Below are positions 34,890 through 42,841 of a stretch of 64,000 nucleotides of DNA, in pieces. The position numbers and the translations under genes are program-made. Below the pieces are notes generated by a model that was not told where the DNA came from, did not search any database, and worked only from the letters and a program-made list of their open reading frames with translations. Numbering within the stretch: the stretch's first letter is position 1; each line of letters starts with the position of its first letter. The DNA comes from Gammaproteobacteria bacterium (GTDB taxonomy: Bacteria > Pseudomonadota > Gammaproteobacteria > Competibacterales > Competibacteraceae): assembly GCA_024235135.1 (NCBI GenBank), contig JACKMZ010000001.1:310001-374000 (forward strand), given 5' to 3'.

Positions 34890-36610
34890 GGCTTGCGCGC
34901 CCTATCGGCGGCTACCGAGGCCATATTCACCGTCGGTACTACGTCGGGTGTCACATTGAGCAGACGCAAGGCGCCACTCATGATGGCGCTGAACGCGGGG
35001 GCCGCAACCTGCCCGCCGTAGTGGTGGCCGGCACGGGGATCGTCGATCACCACGACCAGTACCAGGCGAGGGTGATCAGCGGGAGCCATGCCGGCGAACA
35101 GGGACAGGTAGCGGGTGGTATATCGGCCGTCGACGATTTTGTGCACGGTGCCGGTTTTGCCAGCTACTTGGTAACCGGCTACGGCCGCCTTGGGCGCTGT
35201 GCCCTTGTCGCTGACTACGGCTTCCATCATGGTGCGCACCTGACGGGCGGTGGCCGCCGACATGATGCGTTCTTCATTACGCGGGGGCTCATCAAGGCGC
35301 AAGATGCTGAGCGGCCGTTTGATTCCATCCGCTGCCAACACGGCGTAGGCCTGCGCTAATTGCAGGCTGGTCACCGAAAATCCGTAGCCGAATGAGTGAT
35401 TGGCATGCCCGATCGCACTCCAATGCGAGTAATGATGCAGCACGCCGCTTTGCTCGCCGCTGAATCCGATGTGTGTGGCCGAGCCGAAACCGAGCCGTCT
35501 GTAAATATCCCAGAGCTTTTCGGCAGGCAGGGACAGGGCGATCTTGCTCGCTCCCACGTTACTGGATTTGCTGATGACCCGAGCGACGTCGATCAGTCCG
35601 TAGTTGTGGACATCCCGCACCCGGTTACGCCCGACCTTCAAGATGCCGGGACTGGTGTTGATCAGGGTGGTCGGCCGGTAAGCCCCACTTTCCAGCGCCA
35701 TGGCGATGGTGAAGGGTTTCACCGTGGAGCCGGGTTCATAGACGTCGGTGACCGAGCGATTGCGCAGAAATTCACTGCGCAACTGATTACGGTCGTTGGG
35801 ATTGGCCGCCGGTTGATTGACCATGGCCAGAATTTCGCCCGTGCGAACGTCCAACATCACGGCCGTGCCACTGCTGGCCTTGTTTTCCTGAACGGCGGCT
35901 TTAAGTTCCCGGTAAGCCAGATACTGAATGCGACGATCAATGCTCAGGACCAGGGTTTGGCCGGGTACGGGAAGGAGAACGCTTTCCAGATTTTCCACGG
36001 TCCGTCCCAGGCGATCCTTGATAACCCGTTTTTTGCCGGGTATGCCCTGTAGCGATTTGTTGAAGGTCAACTCCAGACCTTCCTGCCCGATGTCATCGAT
36101 GTCGGTGAAACCCAGAAGATGGGAGGTCACCTCGGCCGTCGGATAATACCGACGATATTCGCGCTGCAGGGCCACGCCGGGGATGTGCAGGTCCATGACC
36201 TGTTGAGCGATTTCCGGTGGGACTTGGCGCCGCAGGTAGGCGAATTCCTTGTCGGCTTTGACTTGCAGACGCTGCTCCAACTCAGCGGTCTTGATCCCGA
36301 GCGTATGCGCCAATTCACCCAGGCGATCGCTGTATTGCAGCAGTTTTTTCGGGTTGGCCCAAACGGAGTCTACTGGCGAACTGACCGCTAGGGGTTCACC
36401 ATGACGATCTTTGATCACGCCGCGATAGGCCGGTATTTCCATGACCCGCAAAAAGCGTTCGTAGCCCTGGTCCTGGAGGAAATCCTTGTTCAGGATCTGC
36501 AAATACACGGCTCGCGCCAGAATTCCCAGGGTGCCTACCAGCAATAGGCCGACCACCATGGCGCGGCGCGTCCTGGGGGAGGGATTGACGAATCGTTTGG
36601 GCGGAATCAT
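34886..36610 (-). CDS. ftsI: Septal peptidoglycan transpeptidase FtsI (PBP3)
   Basis: FtsI crosslinks septal peptidoglycan. The 574-residue class B penicillin-binding protein has a single N-terminal anchor (AMVVGLLLVGTLGILARAVYL), the RGVIKDRHGEPLA dimerisation motif, catalytic Ser295 in EPGSTVKP, SSN in SKSSNVGAS, and KTG in AGKTGTVHK. I start at 36610, where ATGA overlaps ftsL; the longer in-frame extension reads through ftsL. Confidence 0.96.
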   Translation of the reverse strand: MIPPKRFVNPSPRTRRAMVVGLLLVGTLGILARAVYLQILNKDFLQDQGYERFLRVMEIPAYRGVIKDRHGEPLAVSSPVDSVWANPKKLLQYSDRLGELAHTLGIKTAELEQRLQVKADKEFAYLRRQVPPEIAQQVMDLHIPGVALQREYRRYYPTAEVTSHLLGFTDIDDIGQEGLELTFNKSLQGIPGKKRVIKDRLGRTVENLESVLLPVPGQTLVLSIDRRIQYLAYRELKAAVQENKASSGTAVMLDVRTGEILAMVNQPAANPNDRNQLRSEFLRNRSVTDVYEPGSTVKPFTIAMALESGAYRPTTLINTSPGILKVGRNRVRDVHNYGLIDVARVISKSSNVGASKIALSLPAEKLWDIYRRLGFGSATHIGFSGEQSGVLHHYSHWSAIGHANHSFGYGFSVTSLQLAQAYAVLAADGIKRPLSILRLDEPPRNEERIMSAATARQVRTMMEAVVSDKGTAPKAAVAGYQVAGKTGTVHKIVDGRYTTRYLSLFAGMAPADHPRLVLVVVIDDPRAGHHYGGQVAAPAFSAIMSGALRLLNVTPDVVPTVNMASVAADRARKP

Positions 36611-36873
36611 CGGATGACATACACCACGGAATCGGCGGGAGGAATCACCATCTCCAAGCGCATGCGTGCAGCCCGGTCTACTTCGGAAGCGGTGGCTAAA
36701 GTGCTTTCTTCCAACTGCAGGAGTCGCCATTCAATCTCCAACTCGTCACGGCGATCCTGCAGCGATTGTAATTCGATGGACAATTGGCGGGTCTGATGCT
36801 TGGTATAAATGACTCCGCTTCCGCAAACCAGCACAGCGGCGAGCAACGCCAACACGAGCCAGGAAGAATTCAT
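36607..36873 (-). CDS. ftsL: Cell division protein FtsL
   Basis: An 88-residue bitopic protein with a short N-terminus, one membrane helix (LVLALLAAVLVCGSGVIYT) and a periplasmic leucine-zipper coiled coil (LSIELQSLQDRRDELEIEWRLLQLEES). FtsL forms the FtsQLB complex that activates FtsWI. Both ends overlap neighbours by four bases. Confidence 0.93.
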   Translation of the reverse strand: MNSSWLVLALLAAVLVCGSGVIYTKHQTRQLSIELQSLQDRRDELEIEWRLLQLEESTLATASEVDRAARMRLEMVIPPADSVVYVIR

Positions 36874-37811
36874 GGGAGACGCTCAGCGACACGCATGAGC
36901 GCGCTGCGCGCCCGTGGATTGGCGGTGATCTCGTGATCGCTAGGACGCATGGCGCGTCCGATCAACTGCAGCGTTGCACCCCAGTGGTTTGAAGTGGCCG
37001 GTAGTTCCGGCGGCAGCGTATGGCCGCGAGCCTGGTCACGCAGGAAACGCTTGACCAAACGATCTTCCAGGGAATGAAAGCTGATGACGACCAAACGTCC
37101 GGCCGGCGCCAGCACCTGCACAGCCTGTTTCAGCACGGCTTGCAGTTCCGCCAATTCCTGATTGATAAAAATGCGGATCGCCTGGAAGCTGCGGGTCGCC
37201 GGATGTTGCCCCGGCTCGCGGGTCGGCACGGCATTTGCGATGATCCGCGCCAGTTCGAGGGTGGTCGTGATCGGCGCTTCGGACCGGGCATTGACGATCG
37301 CAGTGGCGATGCGGCGGTGATAACGTTCCTCGCCGAAATCCCGAAGTATTCGGGCGATTTCCTCCTGAGCACAGGAAGCCAACCATTGCTCGGCACTCAT
37401 GCCGTTTGTCGGATCCATGCGCATATCCAAGGGACCTTCTGTGCTAAAACTAAAACCTCTTTGCGGATCATCCAATTGTGGCGACGACACGCCGATATCC
37501 AGGAGTATCCCCTGGACGTGTCCCACGATCCGATACTGTTCCGCAACTTCTAATAAGTGTCTAAACGAACAACGCTCGAATAAGAAACGCGCATCGCCGC
37601 CAAATCGCGCTTGTGCCCAACGCGCGGCTTGGGGGTCTCGGTCGAGCGCGAACAATCGTCCCCGTGGACCCAGGGTTTCCAGGATGGCTTGCGTATGACC
37701 GCCTCGTCCGAACGTGCCGTCTACGTACACGCCATCCGCTACAATACGAAGTGCCGCCACAGCCTCGCCAAGTAGCACGGGCTGGTGCTGAAATGGGGCA
37801 TGTCTTTCCAT
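36870..37811 (-). CDS. rsmH: 16S rRNA (cytosine1402-N4)-methyltransferase RsmH
   Basis: RsmH (MraW) methylates N4 of C1402 in 16S rRNA; RsmI, also in this window, does the 2'-O-methylation of the same base. The 313-residue protein begins HQPVLLGEAVAAL, has the SAM-binding VDGTFGRGGHT loop, the DIGVSSPQLDDPQRGFSF block, and the C-terminal SFHSLEDRLVKRFLR. It lies 5 bases after mraZ. Confidence 0.97.
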   Translation of the reverse strand: MERHAPFQHQPVLLGEAVAALRIVADGVYVDGTFGRGGHTQAILETLGPRGRLFALDRDPQAARWAQARFGGDARFLFERCSFRHLLEVAEQYRIVGHVQGILLDIGVSSPQLDDPQRGFSFSTEGPLDMRMDPTNGMSAEQWLASCAQEEIARILRDFGEERYHRRIATAIVNARSEAPITTTLELARIIANAVPTREPGQHPATRSFQAIRIFINQELAELQAVLKQAVQVLAPAGRLVVISFHSLEDRLVKRFLRDQARGHTLPPELPATSNHWGATLQLIGRAMRPSDHEITANPRARSALMRVAERLP

Positions 37812-37816
37812 GTTGA

Positions 37817-38272
37817 TCAGAAGGATAGGTCTTCCAACTCGTCTGAAAGACTGCTTTCATTCTGATAGTCTTCGCTGAGCCAACGTTCTCTGAATTGATG
37901 CCACGTCGGCTCGTCCCATAACTCGAATTTATTGCCTTGACCGATTAACGCCACGCGTTTATCCAAATGCGCGCACTCCCTTAAGGTGGCCGGTAGTAAA
38001 ATACGGCCATGACTATCCATAAGGCACTCTTCGGCGTGCCCCATTAATAAACGCTTGAATATTCTTGCCCGCTTATTAGTACTGGAGAGCTGAATCAGTT
38101 TTTGTTCAATGGTTTCCCATGTGGGCAAGGGATAGATCAACAAGCAGGGGTCTTGATCAATGGTAATCACCAATTGCCCCGCACAGGATTCCAGTAAACG
38201 GTCCCGGTATTTAGTCGGCACGGACAGCCGTCCTTTGCTGTCGAGCGACAAGGGATTACAGCCCCTGAACAA
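37817..38272 (-). CDS. mraZ: Transcriptional regulator MraZ
   Basis: MraZ binds repeated TGGGN boxes at its own promoter and controls the mra/dcw operon. The 151-residue protein has two SpoVT/AbrB-like repeats: FRGCNPLSLDSKGRLSVPTKYRD and the later CLMDSHGRILLPATLREC. Homology fixes the N-terminus at FRG, so translation starts at a TTG (38272-38270), preceded by GGGGAGGAG nine bases upstream. The start codon lies inside a 13-base palindrome, AACAATTATTGTT. Confidence 0.95.
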   Translation of the reverse strand: MFRGCNPLSLDSKGRLSVPTKYRDRLLESCAGQLVITIDQDPCLLIYPLPTWETIEQKLIQLSSTNKRARIFKRLLMGHAEECLMDSHGRILLPATLRECAHLDKRVALIGQGNKFELWDEPTWHQFRERWLSEDYQNESSLSDELEDLSF

Positions 38273-38280
38273 TTATTGTT
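38268..38280. promoter_or_regulatory. Palindrome AACAATTATTGTT over the mraZ start codon
   Basis: A perfect odd-length palindrome covering the TTG start of mraZ. Its core ACAATTATTGT is repeated at 38362-38372 just upstream of the promoter. A regulator bound here could act with one at the second site, 93 bases away, or the structure could affect initiation. No known regulator assigned. Confidence 0.4.
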
Positions 38281-38286
38281 GCTCCT

Positions 38287-38321
38287 CCCCTTTCATGCTC
38301 CTTCTATCCCACATCTCCCCA
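38287..38321 (-). promoter_or_regulatory. MraZ operator: TGGGN-type repeats
   Basis: On the minus strand TGGGG (38317-38321), TGGGA (38307-38311), a degenerate GGAGC (38297-38301) and AGGGG (38287-38291) occur every ten bases with five-base spacers. Regularly spaced TGGGN boxes are the known MraZ target. They lie just downstream of the predicted start point, as expected for a repressor. Confidence 0.75.
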
Positions 38322-38330
38322 CTTTTCTAC

Positions 38331-38360
38331 ACTATAGGAAGGATTGTAGGCCCCTGTCAA
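38331..38360 (-). promoter_or_regulatory. Sigma-70 promoter of the mra/dcw operon
   Basis: Read on the minus strand: TTGACA at 38360-38355, an 18-base spacer and TATAGT at 38336-38331. The -35 is perfect and the -10 matches five of six bases. The start point would be near 38324, immediately before the TGGGN boxes. Confidence 0.85.
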
Positions 38361-38373
38361 GACAATTATTGTC
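38361..38373. promoter_or_regulatory. Palindrome GACAATTATTGTC abutting the mra promoter -35
   Basis: A perfect odd-length palindrome directly upstream of the -35 hexamer. Position fits an activator or repressor site. It shares the core ACAATTATTGT with 38268-38280 and, on the opposite strand, with 5195-5207. Confidence 0.4.
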
Positions 38374-38645
38374 GAAATTTAATTGCAATATTTATTTATA
38401 ACTCAATATTTTATAAGGATAAGTGGTGTTCTGATACGGGAATGTTGGCGAGATACAACGATGTCTCCATTAAGAGACAGTGGGATGGATTAATGGCGGT
38501 AATTAGTTGTTCATTAGCCGTCCATTAAATAGGTATTAAGTGATCCATTGACCATTCGGGAGGGTATTGAAAACTAACCGTTCGCGCGTCTTATTGTTTG
38601 CCAACAAGAAGAACATCAGCGGTTGGATGAACTGAGATGAAAGGA
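38374..38645. other. Gene-free AT-rich region between the mra promoter and rnpB
   Basis: No coding frame is supported. It contains a hairpin TGTCTC/GAGACA (38462-38479) and a bulged inverted repeat TTAATGG...CCATTAA (38490-38528). Neither has a T-run on the minus strand, so a terminator for rnpB is not proven. The AT-rich stretch 38374-38420 may serve as UP element for the mra promoter. Confidence 0.4.
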
Positions 38646-38989
38646 AAGGAGTTGGCCTATAAGCCGGGTTCTGTCTGGGACAGCCATTCATCTGCGACGT
38701 ATGTCACCATACGCCTGTAGCGACCTACCCGGGAGTCGTGCGGACCACACGTTGTTACTCCCCTATTTGGTCTTGCTCCAGGTGGGGTTTACCGTGCCGT
38801 TACCGTTACCGGCAACGCGGTGCGCTCTTACCGCACCTTTTCACCCTTACCGGTCCACTGGGGACTTGGGCGGTATGTTTTCTGTGGCACTTTCCGTGGG
38901 CTCGCGCCCCCCAGGCATTACCTGGCACCTTGTCCTGCGGAGCCCGGACTTTCCTCCGCGCGGGGCGGCGGCTGTCCAGCCAACTCCTT
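38646..38989 (-). ncRNA. rnpB: RNase P RNA (bacterial type A)
   Basis: The catalytic RNA that trims tRNA 5' leaders. Read on the minus strand, the 5' part contains the universal GAGGAAAGTCCGGGCUCC block (around 38960-38940) and the 3' part the CAGAACCCGGCTTAT block (about 38674-38660) that pairs with tRNA CCA. The ends form helix P1: AAGGAGTTGGC at the 5' end pairs exactly with GCCAACTCCTT at the 3' end (38646-38656). About 344 nucleotides, normal for type A. The 5' end overlaps the rsmI stop codon. Its location between rsmI and mraZ is as in Pseudomonas. Confidence 0.97.
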
Positions 38990-39878
38990 AAATTTCAGTG
39001 TCCTCTTTTCGCTGATCGCTTGCAAGCGCCCCCTTTCCTTTCATCGCCAACGCCTGTTGGTACAGCGTGTTTCTGGGCCAGTCCGTGATGCGCGTGGCCA
39101 GTGCGACTGCTTGCTTGACCGGCAGTTCGGCCAATAACTGCGCCAGTAATTCGGATACTTCAACGGTGACGGACGCGGAACGAGGCGTTGTCGTACCGTG
39201 TAACATCACCACGAATTCACCGCGGCGGCGGTTAGGATCTTCCGCTAACCAGTCGCGTATCGCACTCAATGGCTCCGCATGGATTTCTTCGAACTGTTTG
39301 GTCAACTCGCGAGCCAGAACGGCCGGTCTATCGGGGCCGAGAATTTCCGCCATATCGGCCAAGGACTCCTGGATGCGATGACTGGACTCGAAGAAGATCA
39401 GGGTTCGCGGCTCATGGCGCAGTGTTTCCAGATATTGCCGGCGGGCCTGGGGCTTGCTGGGGGGAAAACCCTCAAAGACAAAACGATCGGTAGGCAGACC
39501 GGCTACCGAAAGCGCCGCCAGCAGACTGCTGGGGCCGGGGATGGGCACGGCTTTCAGGCCCTCGTCGCGAATGGCATGTAACAGAGGGTAGCCCGGATCG
39601 CTGATCAGCGGCGTACCAGCATCGGCGATCAGGGCAATGGATTCGCCGGATCGCAAAGCTTCCAGCAACCGCGGAACGCGATCCTGTTCATTGTGATCGT
39701 GCAGGGACAGCAAAGGCGTGCGAATACCGAAGTGGTGTAGCAAACCTTGGCTATGCCGGGTATCCTCAGCAGCCACCCAATTCACTTCACGCAACACTTG
39801 GAGCGCGCGGGCGCTGATATCGCCCAGATTGCCGATGGGCGTGGCGACGACGTATAACACACCGGGTTCGATAACCAT
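38988..39878 (-). CDS. rsmI: 16S rRNA (cytidine1402-2'-O)-methyltransferase RsmI
   Basis: RsmI methylates the ribose of C1402 in 16S rRNA. The 296-residue protein has the tetrapyrrole-methylase fold: VVATPIGNLGDISARAL, AAEDTRHSQGLL, ALIADAGTPLISDPGYPL and IPGPSSLLAALSVAGLP, then FFESSHRI. The TAA stop lies at 38990-38988, inside the 5' strand of the rnpB P1 helix. It is divergent from yraN with only 32 bases between the start codons. Confidence 0.96.
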   Translation of the reverse strand: MVIEPGVLYVVATPIGNLGDISARALQVLREVNWVAAEDTRHSQGLLHHFGIRTPLLSLHDHNEQDRVPRLLEALRSGESIALIADAGTPLISDPGYPLLHAIRDEGLKAVPIPGPSSLLAALSVAGLPTDRFVFEGFPPSKPQARRQYLETLRHEPRTLIFFESSHRIQESLADMAEILGPDRPAVLARELTKQFEEIHAEPLSAIRDWLAEDPNRRRGEFVVMLHGTTTPRSASVTVEVSELLAQLLAELPVKQAVALATRITDWPRNTLYQQALAMKGKGALASDQRKEDTEI

Positions 39879-39910
39879 TGAGTTTGGACAACCGCTATAA
39901 GGAAGCTAGC

Positions 39911-40309
39911 ATGACCCAGCCCAAAAACGGCAGGCGTTCAGATGACGTCGGCATAAGCAACACGCAGCGCGGCAGTGCGGCCGAAACCCTGGCCTGTCAG
40001 TTTTTGGAGGCGCGGGGACTGACATTGGTGAGCCGCAACTATCGTTGTCGTCTCGGCGAGTTGGATCTGATCATGCGTGATGCTCAGCAACTGGTTTTTG
40101 TCGAGGTGCGCAGCCGTGCAAGCAGTCGTTATGGCAGTGCCGCTGAAACGATCAATCATAGCAAGCGACAACGTCTGATCAGGACAGCCACCTATTTTCT
40201 GCAAAAAAACAATTATAGTTTGCCCTGTCGCTTCGATGTGATTGCCATCACCCAACGGGGTGCAGCCTTGGATTTGGAATGGATCAAGGATGCGTTTCAA
40301 GCGGATTGA
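39911..40309 (+). CDS. yraN: UPF0102 family protein YraN
   Basis: A 132-residue nuclease-like protein of unknown role. Family motifs are GSAAETLACQFLEARG, RNYRCRLGELDLIMRD (the E-L-D-L part of a restriction-endonuclease-like metal site) and LVFVEVRSR (E-x-R). I use the ATG at 39911 with AAGGAAG ahead; the frame continues upstream to a TTG at 39878, overlapping the rsmI start. In relatives lpoA lies between rsmI and yraN, and diaA follows; here lpoA is missing and three unrelated genes follow. Confidence 0.9.
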   Translation: MTQPKNGRRSDDVGISNTQRGSAAETLACQFLEARGLTLVSRNYRCRLGELDLIMRDAQQLVFVEVRSRASSRYGSAAETINHSKRQRLIRTATYFLQKNNYSLPCRFDVIAITQRGAALDLEWIKDAFQAD

Positions 40310-40341
40310 TGGCTGGCAACTAATCGATCAATCACTTTGAT

Positions 40342-41157
40342 ATGTCCAATCAACAACCCACTACGGCGCAACCCGCTGCCATGCGCAGGCTGGGAGACGC
40401 GCTGCACGCCGTGATTCTGGGCACGGACAATGAGCCTACTCCGCTGCTGATTTTGCACGGCTGGGGACAGGATTTGGAGATCATGCGACCCTTGGGAGAG
40501 CGTCTGGCTTGGCATCGCCCGGTGCATCTTCTCGATCTGCCGGGCTTCGGTCGGTCTCCCGGACCCGGCCAGGACTGGGATACACGCGATTACGCCCAAT
40601 GTGTGCTGTCCTACCTGGAGCAGGCGGGCTTGGATCGCGTGGATTTACTCGGTCATTCCTTTGGCGGTCGGATTGGTCTGCGGATTGCCAGCGAATGGCC
40701 TGGGCGGCTACGCCGTCTGGTGTTGGTCGATGCGGCGGGCCTGCCGCGCCGGCGCAGTTGGTCACAGCGGGGACGGCTGCTGGCGATCCGCACGCTGGGT
40801 CGTGTGATTCGCTCCCTGCCCTCGTTCTGGTCCCAATCGCTGCTGGCTTGGTATCGTGAACGCTACGGTTCACGTGATTACAAAAACGCCGGTGAATTGC
40901 GCGGCACCTTCGTTAAGGTGGTTGCCGAGGATCAAACTGCCAATGTCCGCCTGATAACCGCGCCAACTCTGGTGTTGTGGGGGGCGGATGACCGGGAAAC
41001 ACCGGTGGAGATGGCCCATCGTTTCGGCGCCCTGATCCGCGATTCCGAAGTGGTGGTATTGCCGGGCGATCACTTTCCCTTCGTCGGCGCCGGTGTGCAC
41101 GCCTGCGCTCAAATAGTCGATGAATTTTTGTCGTCGTCGCCCGAGCTTCCCGTATAG
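40342..41157 (+). CDS. Alpha/beta hydrolase, first gene of a murF-ddl cassette
   Basis: A 271-residue serine hydrolase with no signal peptide. Oxyanion motif LHGWGQD (from residue 38), nucleophile elbow GHSFGGR, acid in LWGADDRETP and His in LPGDHFPFVG form a complete triad. The segment RERYGSRDYKNAGELRGTF and the following KVVAED are, from memory, typical of hydrolases found next to MurF/Ddl-like genes in other phyla. It is followed after nine bases by the MurF-like ligase, so it may hydrolyse a peptidoglycan-precursor-related ester or peptide, but substrate is unknown. BioH-type esterase is an alternative based on fold alone. Confidence 0.8.
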   Translation: MSNQQPTTAQPAAMRRLGDALHAVILGTDNEPTPLLILHGWGQDLEIMRPLGERLAWHRPVHLLDLPGFGRSPGPGQDWDTRDYAQCVLSYLEQAGLDRVDLLGHSFGGRIGLRIASEWPGRLRRLVLVDAAGLPRRRSWSQRGRLLAIRTLGRVIRSLPSFWSQSLLAWYRERYGSRDYKNAGELRGTFVKVVAEDQTANVRLITAPTLVLWGADDRETPVEMAHRFGALIRDSEVVVLPGDHFPFVGAGVHACAQIVDEFLSSSPELPV

Positions 41158-41166
41158 GAATACTTG

Positions 41167-42801
41167 ATGATCTCTGTTCTTGCCTTGTGGATCGCCGTGT
41201 GCGGCGTGTGTGGATTTTATTACCGACGGGTACTGCGTTATCTGCGTTATTTCCAACAAGAGGAATATAACGACAAACGTTTTGTGGATTGGCTGCGTCG
41301 CCACCGTGCTTTCGATCGGCGCGGTACGGTGGTTTGCCTGGGAATGGCTATTGGAACGGCTTTGATCCAGAGCGTGGCCGGATCGTTACCGGCACTGCTG
41401 GGATGGTTGCTGGGTTCGGGAGTCTTGATCTGGAGTGCCTGGCGCGAAGAAGATCCGCGGAGCACCGGCAAGATCACCCTCAAAATCACTCAACGCGCCC
41501 GCCGCATCTGGTGGTTGTCCTGCGGGCTGTTCGCCATTGCGACGCTACTGGTGAGTACGCCGTTTTTTTTGCCGGGGCTGCGTTCCTACGCTTCCGTCTT
41601 CTGGCTGTGCCTGATTCCGCTGATCCAGGCCACGCCCTTGTTGCTGATCGCCGCCAATCGGTTGCTGGCCCCTCATGAGCGGCGGGTGCAGAAAGGGTTT
41701 CGCGATGAGGCCGTCGCCTTGCTCGGCAAGGTGCATCCGCTAGTCATCGGTATCACCGGCAGTTATGGCAAAACCAGCACCAAGGTCGTGCTGGCGACGT
41801 TTATGGAAACCGCCGGGCCGATTTTCTGGCCGCCTGGCAGCATCAACACGGAAATGGGCATCGTGCGTGAAATACGCGAGCATCTGAAGCCCGGCCACCG
41901 TTTCGCCATCATCGAAATGGGAGCCTACGGCATCGGTTCCATACGCAAACTGTGCGCCCTGACACCGCCCCAAGCGGCCATTATTACCTGCGTAGGCGCC
42001 ATGCACCTTGAACGTTTCGGCAGTCCGGAAGCGATATTTCAGGCTAAGTCGGAATTGGCCCAAGCCCTGCCTGAAGACGGTCTATTGGTTTGCAACGGCG
42101 ACGATCCCGGCGCCCGTCGGGTCGCTGCTAAATACCCGAAACGCCAGACCTATCTCTATGGCTTCAACCCGGACGATACCGAACTGGCTTGTTGGATGTC
42201 CGATTTGGTGGTGAGCGCGACCGGCACTCAATTCATCCTGCATTGGCAGGGTCAGACCTATCCAGGCGCCACGCCATTGCTGGGCAAGCCCATGCTATCC
42301 AATATGCTGGCCGCCTTTACCCTGGCCTGCGCCTTAGGCGCTCATCCCGCTGCGTTGCTTGCCGCCGCCCGCAATCTGCGTCCTGCCGCGCATCGTCTGG
42401 AGGTCAGGCCGCAAGGCGCTACACTGATGATCGACGACACTTATAATTCCAATCCGGTGGGTTTTGCCGAGGCCCTGGATATTCTCAAGCAGGTGCCCGG
42501 GGGGCGGAAACGGCTGGTCACGCCGGGTATGGTGGAGTTGGGCGCTATCCAAGAGTCCGAAAACCGGCGCTTGGCCGAGTTGGCGGCGACGATCTGCGAC
42601 CAAGTGGTGGTGGTGGGCGATACCAATGCCAAGGCGCTGTTAGAGGGATTGCGAGCGGGTGGCGCCAGCCCCGAACAGATCCGGCATTTCGCCCATCGCG
42701 AACAGGCCAGGGCGTTTCTGGACGAGACCGTCGAGTCAGGCGATGTGATACTCTGGGAAAACGATCTGCCCGATCTCTACGAGGATCAGCCGCGTTTTTG
42801 A
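41167..42801 (+). CDS. Membrane-anchored MurF-like ligase
   Basis: A 544-residue Mur ligase. Residues 1-165 are membrane-type: helices near 1-20, 54-72, 73-90, 112-132 and 140-163, with a conserved-looking cytoplasmic stretch YFQQEEYNDKRFVDWL at 28-43. The ligase part starts at about 185: ATP-binding GITGSYGKTS (195-204), the MurF signature DDTYNSNPVGFAEALDIL (DDTYNSNP 423-430), and TPGMVELG. Normal MurF (about 450 residues, soluble) has a UDP-MurNAc-tripeptide-binding domain before the P-loop; here the membrane domain takes its place. As no other murF is in the window, this may be the cell's D-Ala-D-Ala-adding enzyme or a specialised paralogue. The ATG at 41167 is preceded by an in-frame TTG. 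Followed by a Ddl-like gene. Confidence 0.85.
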   Translation: MISVLALWIAVCGVCGFYYRRVLRYLRYFQQEEYNDKRFVDWLRRHRAFDRRGTVVCLGMAIGTALIQSVAGSLPALLGWLLGSGVLIWSAWREEDPRSTGKITLKITQRARRIWWLSCGLFAIATLLVSTPFFLPGLRSYASVFWLCLIPLIQATPLLLIAANRLLAPHERRVQKGFRDEAVALLGKVHPLVIGITGSYGKTSTKVVLATFMETAGPIFWPPGSINTEMGIVREIREHLKPGHRFAIIEMGAYGIGSIRKLCALTPPQAAIITCVGAMHLERFGSPEAIFQAKSELAQALPEDGLLVCNGDDPGARRVAAKYPKRQTYLYGFNPDDTELACWMSDLVVSATGTQFILHWQGQTYPGATPLLGKPMLSNMLAAFTLACALGAHPAALLAAARNLRPAAHRLEVRPQGATLMIDDTYNSNPVGFAEALDILKQVPGGRKRLVTPGMVELGAIQESENRRLAELAATICDQVVVVGDTNAKALLEGLRAGGASPEQIRHFAHREQARAFLDETVESGDVILWENDLPDLYEDQPRF

Positions 42802-42841
42802 CCGATCTGAAGAAAGGCATTAGCGAAAGAGACGATAAACC

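Noticed and set aside
38701..39137. Plus-strand frames of about 100 codons over rnpB
   Set aside because: They are antisense to RNase P RNA and follow its fixed sequence blocks.
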